This document shows, one piece after another, positions 1-6,211 of a DNA stretch of 7,757 bases; position 1 is the stretch's first letter, and each line of letters starts with the position of its first letter. A model generated the notes under the pieces. That model made no database searches, was not told the DNA's origin, and saw only the letters and a program-made list of their open reading frames with translations. This DNA is from Actinomycetes bacterium (GTDB lineage Bacteria; Actinomycetota; Acidimicrobiia; Acidimicrobiales; Microtrichaceae). Both the position numbers and the translations under genes were made by a program. Where the stretch lies: contig JAEVZA010000373.1 in assembly GCA_023392475.1 (NCBI GenBank), forward strand, positions 1-7,757, given 5' to 3'.

Positions 1-1
1 G

Positions 2-931
2 TGCGGCCCGGCGCGCTGGCCGACGCTCGGCGGCTCGGGCCGACCGCTCGAGGTCGAGGCCGACGTGGCGTACGGCCCGGCGACCGGCTGCCCCGGCTCG
101 GACGCGACCTGCGGCGGCTCGCAGGAGCTCGACGTGCACCGGTCCGGGGTCGACGTCGACGGCGCCCGCCCGGTGCTCGTGTGGATCCACGGCGGCGGCT
201 GGCGCTCGGGCGACAAGTCGGAGGCCGCGCCGCCGTACCTCGTCGACCTGCTCGGGCAGGGCTGGGACATCGTGGCGGTGAACTACCGGCTCGCCCCCGC
301 CTCGCCGTTCCCCGCCGCGCTCGAGGACGTGAAGCTCGCGGTGCGCTGGGTGAAGGAGCACGCGCCGTCGCACGGGTGGGACCCCGACCGCGTCGTCGTG
401 GGCGGCGACTCGGCGGGTGGCAACCTCGCGGTCATGGTCGCCGTCACGGCCGGCCAGGCGTACGAGCCCGGCGACGGCGGCACGGGCACGACGGCGGCGG
501 GCGGCGACGGGGGAGCGGGCGTCGACTCGTCGGTCGCCGGCGCGCTGTCGGTCTCGGGGATCATGCAGGCCGACGACGAGGTGAGCTGGAAGTCGGCGAT
601 GGACGCGCTCGTCACCGCCTACACCGGCTGCGCGTCCTGCGCCGAGGCGTCGAACGCCTTCCCGGCCGCCTACCTCGACCCGAGCGACCCGCCGCTGCAC
701 CTCGTGCAGGGGACCGACGACCCGCTGGTGTCGGTCGCCAGCGCCGACGCGCTCTGCCTGGCCGCGACGACGGCCGGCGTGGGCTGCGCCGTGGACACCG
801 TCGTCGGCAGCCCCACCGCGCCGGCCGGCCACGTGCCGGACGACGGCGTGGACACCGGCGCGCTCCTCGCCTTCCTCGACCGGGTCGGCCGGGCGCCGAG
901 CGGCGGCAGCGGCGGCAGCGGCGGGACCTGA
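2..931 (+). CDS. alpha/beta hydrolase (esterase/lipase type), 5'-truncated, probably secreted
   Basis: The frame is open from base 2 with no stop, so the true start and any signal peptide lie upstream; the GTG at 65 falls inside the first strand of the fold and is unlikely to be the start. The protein has the carboxylesterase pattern: oxyanion-hole HGGGW (codons 188-202), nucleophile elbow GDSAGGN with Ser at 410-412, acid Asp in GTDDPLV at 719-721, and the catalytic His of GHVPDDG at 830-832. The triad is therefore complete. At least six cysteines (CPGSDATC, CASC, and a pair near the C-terminus) suggest disulfides and export, which is inference. A Gly/Thr/Ala-rich insert follows the nucleophile (codons about 455-530), and the chain ends in a GGSGGSGGT tail. 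The substrate cannot be told; simple ester hydrolysis is the family role. It converges on the Mcd-like gene, with a hairpin between them. Confidence 0.88.
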   Translation, partial: CGPARWPTLGGSGRPLEVEADVAYGPATGCPGSDATCGGSQELDVHRSGVDVDGARPVLVWIHGGGWRSGDKSEAAPPYLVDLLGQGWDIVAVNYRLAPASPFPAALEDVKLAVRWVKEHAPSHGWDPDRVVVGGDSAGGNLAVMVAVTAGQAYEPGDGGTGTTAAGGDGGAGVDSSVAGALSVSGIMQADDEVSWKSAMDALVTAYTGCASCAEASNAFPAAYLDPSDPPLHLVQGTDDPLVSVASADALCLAATTAGVGCAVDTVVGSPTAPAGHVPDDGVDTGALLAFLDRVGRAPSGGSGGSGGT

Positions 932-1000
932 GCTCCCGTCCCGTTCTGTTCGTCGGAAGGGGGTGGAACCCCCCGCTTCCGACGAACAGAAACGGGGAGC
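932..1000. terminator. long stem-loop between convergent genes, putative bidirectional terminator
   Basis: Starting directly after the hydrolase stop codon, arms 940-959 and 976-996 pair over 20 bp with one bulged A at 992. Inside, 960-964 pairs with 968-972 around a GGA loop. Outside, GCTCCC (932-937) can pair with GGGAGC (995-1000) if the left arm bulges. The stem fills the gap between two convergent genes, where a terminator serving both strands is expected. No T-run follows on either strand, so it would be a U-less terminator of the kind proposed for actinobacteria. The alternative is a palindromic repeat element, because parts of it recur in two other gaps of this window. Confidence 0.65.
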
Positions 1001-1018
1001 GGAGCGGACCGGCGCCGG

Positions 1019-2644
1019 TCAGGCGGAGGCGCCGGCCTCGTGGCGTGCCACGAGCTGTCGGGCGATCACCTTGAGGCAGAGCGTCTCGTCGGCGCCCTCG
1101 AAGATCGACAGGACCCGGGCGTCGACGAACAGCCGGCTGACCGTGTACTCCTCCGCGTACCCCATGCCGCCGTGGATCTGCATCGCCTCGCGGGTGACCC
1201 ACTCGGCGGCCTTGCACACGTAGGCCTTGATCATCGACGCCTCGAGCGTGCCCTCGCCCTTGGCCATGAGACGGGCGACCTCGTACGCGAACTGGCGGGC
1301 GCCCTGGATGGTGACGGCCATCCGGCCGAGCTTCGCCTGGGTGAGCTGGTACTCGTGCACCGCCTGGCCGAACACGTTGCGGTCGATCGCGTACTGGCGG
1401 GCCTCCTCGAGCGCCGACTGCATCACGCCGAGCGCTCGGGCCGCGGTCTGGAGCCGGCCGTTCTCGAAGCCGGCCATCTGGTAGTAGAAGCCGCGCCCGA
1501 TGCCGCCGTCGCGGCCGATCAGGTTCTCGGCGGGCACGAACCAGTTCTCGATGGCGATCTCGTAGGAGTGCATGCCGCGGTAGCCGATCGTGTCGATCGG
1601 GCGGCCCTCCATCTTCGCCGGGCCGAACGCGCTCTCGGAGGTGAGCTCGAAGCCGTGCGCGTCGCCGCGCTCCTTCGGGACGATGAACATCGAGAGGCCG
1701 CGGTGGCCGATCGAGCGGTCGGGGTCCGTGCGGGCGAGCACCATCAGCACGTCGGCGCGGGCACCGAAGGTGCACCACGTCTTCACGCCGTTGAGCAGGT
1801 AGCCGCCGTCGACCTCGGTGGCGGTGACCTTCACGCCGGCCACGTCGGAGCCGTAGTCCGGCTCGGTGACGGCGACGGCGTTCATGATCTCGGCGCTCGC
1901 CAGCCGCGGCAGCCACTCCTGCTTCTGCTCCTCGGTGCCGCCGGCCTCGAGCGCTCGGGCGAGGATCTCCGGGCGCGTGATGAGCGAACCGCCGGCGCCG
2001 AGCGAGCCGCGGGACAGCTCCTCGGTCGCGACGACCATGCCGATGTAGTCGGACTCGTCGCCCGAGGCGAAGCCGCCGTGCTCCTCGGCGATGGACAGGC
2101 CGAAGGCACCCATCTCGGCCAGGCCCGTGATGATGTCCTCGGGGATGTCGGCGTTCTCGCGGTGGATGTGCTCCGCGATCGGCTTCAGCTTCTCCTCGGC
2201 GAAGCGGCGGAAGGTGTCCTGGACCATCTCGAAGTCGCCGGAGAGGTGGCGCGGCCCGTCGGTGTCGACGAGCGAGGCGATGAAGTCGGGCGCCCGGTAG
2301 GTGGCCACGAAGTCCCGGACGCCGTCGAGGGCGTCGGGCGCCACGTCCCACTCGCCCTCCCGGCCGAACACCTTCGCGGCGAGGTCCGCGAGGACGTCCG
2401 CGGCGAACGCCGCGGTGATCGCCGCCTCCGCGTCGCCCTTGCCGCCGTACGACAGGAGCCCGCGGGCCGCCATCACGCCCGCCGCGGCGTGCGCCACGTC
2501 GTAGGCGAGGACCTGGTTGTCGTCGATGCCCACCTCGGCGAGCCGGGCGATCCCACGGTCGAGGACGCCCTGGGCGACGTCGAGGGCGGCGGCGGCGGAG
2601 GGGAGGTCGGCGGCCGCGTCGGGCCGCGCGTCGGCGGTGCTCAT
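1019..2644 (-). CDS. mcd: acyl-CoA dehydrogenase with long N-terminal extension, probable (2S)-methylsuccinyl-CoA dehydrogenase
   Basis: This is a 541-residue FAD flavoprotein. Residues 1-135 form an Ala-rich helical extension absent from ordinary 380-400-residue acyl-CoA dehydrogenases. The core follows: N-terminal helical domain from about 138, beta domain with signature AVTEPDYGSD (258-267), and C-terminal domain with signature QIHGGMGYAEEY (from 489). Glu516 in FEGADE is the likely catalytic base. The extension, RFAEEK (147-152), GYRGM (354-358) and FENGRLQTAARALGV (393-407) recall Mcd, which oxidises methylsuccinyl-CoA to mesaconyl-CoA in the ethylmalonyl-CoA pathway and passes electrons to ETF. 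That assignment is from memory of the family; another FadE-type substrate is possible. ATG 2644 is chosen over an ATG at 2683 because a -10 box lies 8 nt upstream and the extra 13 residues would run through the promoter. The gene lies 61 nt behind the GGDEF/EAL gene on the same strand but has its own promoter. Confidence 0.9.
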   Translation of the reverse strand: MSTADARPDAAADLPSAAAALDVAQGVLDRGIARLAEVGIDDNQVLAYDVAHAAAGVMAARGLLSYGGKGDAEAAITAAFAADVLADLAAKVFGREGEWDVAPDALDGVRDFVATYRAPDFIASLVDTDGPRHLSGDFEMVQDTFRRFAEEKLKPIAEHIHRENADIPEDIITGLAEMGAFGLSIAEEHGGFASGDESDYIGMVVATEELSRGSLGAGGSLITRPEILARALEAGGTEEQKQEWLPRLASAEIMNAVAVTEPDYGSDVAGVKVTATEVDGGYLLNGVKTWCTFGARADVLMVLARTDPDRSIGHRGLSMFIVPKERGDAHGFELTSESAFGPAKMEGRPIDTIGYRGMHSYEIAIENWFVPAENLIGRDGGIGRGFYYQMAGFENGRLQTAARALGVMQSALEEARQYAIDRNVFGQAVHEYQLTQAKLGRMAVTIQGARQFAYEVARLMAKGEGTLEASMIKAYVCKAAEWVTREAMQIHGGMGYAEEYTVSRLFVDARVLSIFEGADETLCLKVIARQLVARHEAGASA

Positions 2645-2652
2645 GGGCGCCG

Positions 2653-2683
2653 AGGTTACCGTCGGGTAACGAGCCGCTCCCAA
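2653..2683 (-). promoter_or_regulatory. promoter of the Mcd-like gene, probably leaderless
   Basis: Read on the minus strand, a -35-like TTGGGA (2683-2678) and a -10 TAACCT (2658-2653, fitting actinobacterial TANNNT) are 19 nt apart. Eight bases separate the -10 from ATG 2644, so transcription would begin at or next to the start codon. No Shine-Dalgarno sequence is seen, as expected for a leaderless mRNA. The promoter lies entirely between the stop of the GGDEF/EAL gene and this start. Confidence 0.6.
2655..2670. promoter_or_regulatory. palindromic operator overlapping the Mcd-like promoter
   Basis: GTTACC-GTCG-GGTAAC is a perfect 6-bp inverted repeat with a 4-bp centre. It covers most of the -10 box and part of the spacer. 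Position and shape fit a dimeric repressor such as a TetR-family regulator, a type that often controls acyl-CoA dehydrogenase genes. No regulator gene is in the window, so its identity is unknown. Confidence 0.5.
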
Positions 2684-2705
2684 AGGCAGGTCGGCCCCCG
2701 GCCCG

Positions 2706-5303
2706 TCAGCCGGCGCCGGCCACCGTCGGCGTGCCCGCGCTGAGGAACTCGCTGAGCTCCTCGACCGCCATGGGGACCGCGAGGTGGTACCCCTGAGCGC
2801 TGTCGCAGCCCAGCTCGCGGAGCCGCTCGAGCGCCTCCGGGCCCTCCACGCCCTCCGCCACGACCTCGAGGCCGAGGTGGTGGCCGAGGTCGATCACCGA
2901 GCGGACGATCCGGTCGTCGCCCCGCTCGAGCTCGGCGACGAAGCGGCGGTCGATCTTGACCTCGTCGATGGGCAGGTCCCGCAGGTGGCTGAGCGACGAG
3001 TAGCCCGTGCCGAAGTCGTCGACGCTGAAGCGGATCCCGGCGCGGTGGAGGTCGTGGATGACCTCGCCGGAGCGCCGCGGGTCGTCCATGAGCTGGCTCT
3101 CCGTCAGCTCGAAGCACAGCGCACCGGGCTCCACCTCGGCGGACTCGACGACCTCCGTCACCCACTCCACGAGCGTGGGGTCGTACAGGTTGCGGGTGGA
3201 GAGGTTGACGCTGACCGTCAGCGGGCCGGCGCCGAGGTCGTGAAGGTCCGTCGTGGCGCGGTGCGTGACCGTCTGGGTGAGCAGGCGGATCGCGCCCGAG
3301 ACCTCGGCGAGCTCGATGAACTCGCCGGGCGGGAGCAGGCCGTGGCGCGGGTGGCGCCAGCGCACGAGCGCCTCCATGCCGACCGGCTGCATGGTGGGGA
3401 GATCGATGCGCGGCTGGTAGTGGACGATGAACGCCTCGGACCGGATCGCCTCGCGGAGGTCGGCGAGCAGCTCGAGCCGCCGCACGGAGTTGAGCTCGTG
3501 GCCGGGGGAGTAGACGGCGTAGCCGCCGCCCGACCCCTTGGCCCGGTACATCGCGCCGTCGGCGCGCCGCAGCAGCGTCTCCGCGTCGTTGGCGTGCTCG
3601 GGGGCGAGCGCGATCCCGATCGACGCGCTGACCTGCAGCCGGTAGTCGGCCACCTGCACCGGCTCCTCGCAGAGGTCGGTGAGGCGGCGGGCGACCTCCT
3701 CGGCGCCGGTGCGGTCGGCATCGGTGGTGAGGAGGACGGCGAACTCGTCGCCGCCGAGCCGGGCGATGGTGTCGCAGTCGCGCAGCCGGGCGCTGAACCG
3801 GCGGGACAGCTCGCGGAGCAGGCCGTCGCCGTACTCGTGGCCGAGCGCGTCGTTGACCTCCTTGAACTGGTCGAGGTCCACGAGCAGCAGCGCGACGGGC
3901 GCGCCGGTGCGGTCGGCCTGGATGAGGGCGTGCGTGAGGCGCTCGTGCAGCAGCGCACGGTTCGGCAACCCGGTCAGCGGGTCGTGGGTGGCCTGGTGGC
4001 GGAACGACTCGGCGACCTTCGCCCGCTTGGTCACGTCCTCGAGCGAGAGGCCGACGCAGCGGTCCGGCAGCGGCACGGCCCGGAGGGAGAACGTCTCGTC
4101 GACGCCCGGCAGCTGCACGGACGGCCGGGCGAAGGGCTGCGCGGCGTGGACGACGTCGGCGAGCTGCTGCAGGAACGCCTCGTCGATCGGCACGAGGTCG
4201 ACGAGGCGGCGGTCGACCGAGTCGTCGTCGGGCAGGTCGACGAGCTCGCCGGCCGCGGGGTTGGCGGCGACGATCCGCAGGCTGGAGGCGTCGTCCGGGT
4301 CGTCGAGGCGCAGGATCACGAGCGCGATCGGGATGCCCTCGATGAAGTCCGCGTACCGGCGGACCGTCGCCTCGGCCTCCCACCGCGCCGTCTCGTCGAC
4401 GAGGATCCCGCGCCGGCGCAGCACCTCGCCGTCGGCGTCGACCGTCACCTTCACCCGGTCCTGGAGGCGTCGGGTGCGACCGTGCACGTCGCGGATCCGG
4501 AAGTGGGCCTCGGCGGACGAACCGAGCGCGATCTGGGCGCGGCTCTCGAGCACCTCGGGGAGGTCGTCCGGGTGGATGCGACCGCGCATGAACTCGACGT
4601 CGCGGAACTGCTCGGGCGTGAAGCCGAGGAGATCGACGACGTGGTCGCTGAGGTAGTCCGGCGGCCCGGTCGGGCCCTCGGCCTCCCACACCGCCGCGTC
4701 GATGCCGTTCACGAGCTCGTCGTAGCGGTTGCGGCTCGAGGCGTACGCGGCGGCCACGCGGCTCAGGATGATGACGGAGAACACGGTGGTGACGGCCCAG
4801 GCCACGAACGCGGGCGCCCACAGCGTCGGCTCCGCCCACAGGCCGAGCCCGAGGAGCCCGAGAGCGGTGAACGGCACGAGCCGGAGCGTGAAGTCGCGAC
4901 CGAACCAGAACACGAAGAGCCCGGTCATCGACACCATCACCGTGGCCGCGACGCCGTACGCCTCCGGCGCGAGGGCGATCACCGCCATCGCGGTGAGGAG
5001 GTCGCCGACCGCCATGCCGCGGGGGAGCGGCTCGCCGGCGGCGACGCGCCGTGACACGAGCAGGTTCGACGCGATGCCGGCCATCGCCCCGCCGATGCCG
5101 ATCCAGGCGCGGTCCGGACCGAAGGCCGGGATGGCCGCGATCGCCGTGCCGATGACCACCGCGGCGACGTAGCGCCACCGGATGATCTCCTCGAGCAGCG
5201 CCTGCTGCTCCTGCCGTTCCCGTTCGTCGCCCGCTCGCTGGTCGAGGCGGTCGACGACCGCCCCGCCCCGTCGGCGGGGTCGAGGCGTCCGATCCCCAGA
5301 CAT
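2706..5303 (-). CDS. membrane PAS-GGDEF-EAL protein, cyclic di-GMP synthesis and breakdown
   Basis: This is an 865-residue inner-membrane signalling protein. A short charged N-terminus is followed by about six hydrophobic segments (roughly 43-63, 66-84, 99-113, 116-134, 138-156, 161-185), then two PAS-like regions (about 190-308 and 312-425), GGDEF (about 432-598) and EAL (about 610-855). The diguanylate cyclase site is intact: Asp476 in DLDQFK and GGDEF at 517-521. An RxxD inhibitory site (RDCD, 508-511) lies exactly five residues before it. The phosphodiesterase site also looks intact: EAL 644-646, Asn700, Glu732 and Glu735, Asp762-Asp763, Lys783, Glu817 and Gln837. Both activities are therefore possible, and which dominates cannot be told. 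ATG 5303 is chosen because the 76 residues upstream in frame are low-quality sequence overlapping the promoter region and hairpin; a weak GGAG lies about 12 nt upstream. The signal sensed is unknown. Confidence 0.93.
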   Translation of the reverse strand: MSGDRTPRPRRRGGAVVDRLDQRAGDERERQEQQALLEEIIRWRYVAAVVIGTAIAAIPAFGPDRAWIGIGGAMAGIASNLLVSRRVAAGEPLPRGMAVGDLLTAMAVIALAPEAYGVAATVMVSMTGLFVFWFGRDFTLRLVPFTALGLLGLGLWAEPTLWAPAFVAWAVTTVFSVIILSRVAAAYASSRNRYDELVNGIDAAVWEAEGPTGPPDYLSDHVVDLLGFTPEQFRDVEFMRGRIHPDDLPEVLESRAQIALGSSAEAHFRIRDVHGRTRRLQDRVKVTVDADGEVLRRRGILVDETARWEAEATVRRYADFIEGIPIALVILRLDDPDDASSLRIVAANPAAGELVDLPDDDSVDRRLVDLVPIDEAFLQQLADVVHAAQPFARPSVQLPGVDETFSLRAVPLPDRCVGLSLEDVTKRAKVAESFRHQATHDPLTGLPNRALLHERLTHALIQADRTGAPVALLLVDLDQFKEVNDALGHEYGDGLLRELSRRFSARLRDCDTIARLGGDEFAVLLTTDADRTGAEEVARRLTDLCEEPVQVADYRLQVSASIGIALAPEHANDAETLLRRADGAMYRAKGSGGGYAVYSPGHELNSVRRLELLADLREAIRSEAFIVHYQPRIDLPTMQPVGMEALVRWRHPRHGLLPPGEFIELAEVSGAIRLLTQTVTHRATTDLHDLGAGPLTVSVNLSTRNLYDPTLVEWVTEVVESAEVEPGALCFELTESQLMDDPRRSGEVIHDLHRAGIRFSVDDFGTGYSSLSHLRDLPIDEVKIDRRFVAELERGDDRIVRSVIDLGHHLGLEVVAEGVEGPEALERLRELGCDSAQGYHLAVPMAVEELSEFLSAGTPTVAGAG

Positions 5304-5389
5304 GACACCGTCCCGCTCCGGCGCCCGTGCGGGTGCACGGACGCTGCTCCCACCGCGCTCCCGCCCGGCGCATTTCTCACTTGAAGCGC

Positions 5390-5425
5390 AGGGTACACCA
5401 CGCTTCGTGACTGTCTCGCAGGGTA
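5390..5425 (-). promoter_or_regulatory. tandem -10-like boxes upstream of the GGDEF/EAL gene
   Basis: The word CGCAGGGTA occurs on the plus strand at 5387-5395 and 5417-5425, exactly 30 bp apart. On the minus strand each copy gives TACCCT, which fits TANNNT, followed by GCG. They could be two -10 elements giving 5' leaders of about 80-110 nt, or two binding sites three helical turns apart. A GAAGCG / CGCTTC inverted repeat (5383-5388, 5401-5406) brackets the proximal copy. No good -35 is visible at standard spacing, so the promoter call is tentative. Confidence 0.35.
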
Positions 5426-5512
5426 GATGTCCCACCACTCTCAGTGACCAAACGTCGGCCAGGCAGGGCCGTCCGGTCCACCACGTGGGGCCGCGCGACT
5501 CACGTCCCCGCG

Positions 5513-5563
5513 CGTTCTGACTGCTTTTCACGTCGCCGGGCGACGTGAAAAGCAGTCAGAACG
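5513..5563. repeat. perfect 24-bp-stem inverted repeat in the divergent region
   Basis: Positions 5513-5536 and 5540-5563 are exact reverse complements around a 3-nt CGG loop. A terminator is not expected between divergent promoters. It could insulate the two transcription units, terminate antisense transcripts, or be a palindromic repeat element. Its outer TTCTG / CAGAA and a following GGAGCGG (5565-5571) also occur at the hairpin at 932-1000, which suggests a related element with a different inner stem. Confidence 0.8.
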
Positions 5564-5572
5564 AGGAGCGGG

Positions 5573-5663
5573 TGCGGTTGGGCGGTGCCCGGACACGGGC
5601 GATACCGCCCTCCTGCCGGACGTCCACCTGCGGTTGGGCGGTGCCCGGGCACGGGCGATACCG
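5573..5663 (+). repeat. 35-bp direct repeat, two copies, 56-bp period
   Basis: Copies at 5573-5607 and 5629-5663 differ at one base (A5593 versus G5649). Each contains nested dyads: GGGCGGT pairs with ACCGCCC (ACCGTCC in copy 2, one G-T pair) and GCCCG pairs with CGGGC. The single difference makes GTGCCCGGGCAC in copy 2 (5641-5652) a perfect 12-bp palindrome. Copy 2 contains the MaoC promoter. Copy 1 is a duplicated version whose -10 equivalent ends in C (TACCGC) and so looks inactive. It may be a duplicated operator or promoter. Confidence 0.85.
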
Positions 5664-5664
5664 T
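5634..5664 (+). promoter_or_regulatory. promoter of the MaoC-like gene, probably leaderless
   Basis: A -35-like TTGGGC (5634-5639) and a -10 TACCGT (5659-5664, TANNNT) are 19 nt apart, and only 7 nt separate the -10 from ATG 5672. Transcription would start at the A of ATG or within a base or two of it, and no Shine-Dalgarno sequence is present. The perfect palindrome GTGCCCGGGCAC sits in the spacer and could bind a regulator. Confidence 0.55.
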
Positions 5665-5671
5665 CCGGCCC

Positions 5672-6184
5672 ATGACCGTGCACGACCGCCCCTTCGGCCG
5701 CTACCTCGAGGACTTCGAGCCCGGCGACGTCTACCGCCACTGGCCCGGCAAGACCATCACCGAGTACGACGACCACCTCTTCTGCATGATCACGATGAAC
5801 CACCACCCGCTGCACACGAACGTGTGGTTCGCCGAGAACGAGACCGTGCACGGCAAGAACGTCGTCGTCGGCAACCTCGTGTACTCGCTCGTGCTCGGCA
5901 TGAGCGTCCCCGACGTGTCGGGCGCCGCGATCGCCAACCTCGAGATCGAGACGCTCCAGCACAAGAACCCGACCTTCCACGGCGACACGATCTACGCCGA
6001 GACGCGGGTGCTCGAGCAGCGGGAGTCGTCGAAGGGCGACCGCGGGATCGTGACGGTGGAGACGAAGGGCTTCAACCAGCACGGCGTCGAGGTCTGCTAC
6101 TTCAAGCGCAAGGTGATGGTCTGGAAGCGCGAGGCCGCGCCGGAGCGCAAGCGCCCGTACGGCGACGACGTCTGGGGCGACTGA
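5672..6184 (+). CDS. single-domain MaoC-like hydratase, candidate mesaconyl-CoA hydratase
   Basis: This is a 170-residue hot-dog-fold protein, the usual size of a one-domain MaoC hydratase. The hydratase motif region is TMNHHPLHTN (41-50), with the catalytic His48 in the PLH position. The usual Asp of GDxNPxH is replaced by Asn43. GKNVVVGN (61-68), the run around MSVPDVSG (77-84) and FHGDTIYAET (102-111) are typical of this clade. From memory, close relatives in Streptomyces sit in the ethylmalonyl-CoA cluster beside ccr, meaA and an Mcd-like dehydrogenase, where the protein is taken to hydrate mesaconyl-CoA. That role is inferred here. ATG 5672 is chosen because it starts the conserved FGRYLEDFEPGD segment and has a -10 box just upstream; the 29 in-frame upstream residues are encoded by the direct repeats. 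The partner dehydrogenase lies about 3 kb away on the other strand. Confidence 0.87.
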   Translation: MTVHDRPFGRYLEDFEPGDVYRHWPGKTITEYDDHLFCMITMNHHPLHTNVWFAENETVHGKNVVVGNLVYSLVLGMSVPDVSGAAIANLEIETLQHKNPTFHGDTIYAETRVLEQRESSKGDRGIVTVETKGFNQHGVEVCYFKRKVMVWKREAAPERKRPYGDDVWGD

Positions 6185-6211
6185 GCCCTCCGCTCCGGCG
6201 CCCCCGTGCGT

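Larger units (their letters stand above)
5304..5671. other. 368-bp divergent intergenic region
   Basis: This gap separates the GGDEF/EAL gene (leftward) from the MaoC-like gene (rightward). From left to right it holds a GC-rich probable 5' leader (5304-5380), tandem TACCCT boxes on the minus strand (5390-5425), an unremarkable stretch (5430-5512), a near-perfect long hairpin (5513-5563) and a 35-bp direct repeat ending in the MaoC promoter (5573-5664). I see no convincing small gene or known riboswitch fold. The reading frames through it look like extensions or shadows. Confidence 0.7.

Noticed and set aside
1007..1020. A 14-bp perfect palindrome GACCGGCGCCGGTC at the end of the dehydrogenase gene
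   Set aside because: It has no loop, overlaps the stop codon, is made of common GC-rich words and has no clear regulatory position.
1040..2743. A 567-codon open frame on the plus strand across the acyl-CoA dehydrogenase gene
   Set aside because: It is antisense to a protein with complete family signatures, and its translation is Arg/Val/Leu/Gly-rich without any recognisable motif. Long antisense frames are expected in GC-rich coding DNA.
2784..5054. A 756-codon plus-strand frame across the GGDEF/EAL gene
   Set aside because: Same reason: it is the complement of a clear coding region and is low-complexity in composition.
5304..5531. A longer GGDEF/EAL protein starting at 5531 (76 more residues)
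   Set aside because: The extension runs through the candidate -10 boxes and one arm of the hairpin and has no conserved-looking sequence.
5514..5562. The same six residues, MKSSQN, at the start of frames on both strands
   Set aside because: This follows directly from the perfect inverted repeat; it is not evidence for two small genes.
5513..5663. Hairpin plus direct repeat as a CRISPR array or attachment site
   Set aside because: There are only two copies with a 21-nt gap and no cas, integrase or tRNA gene nearby.
5585..5671. An upstream start for the MaoC-like protein (29 more residues)
   Set aside because: Those codons are the direct repeat and promoter; the conserved protein starts at ATG 5672.
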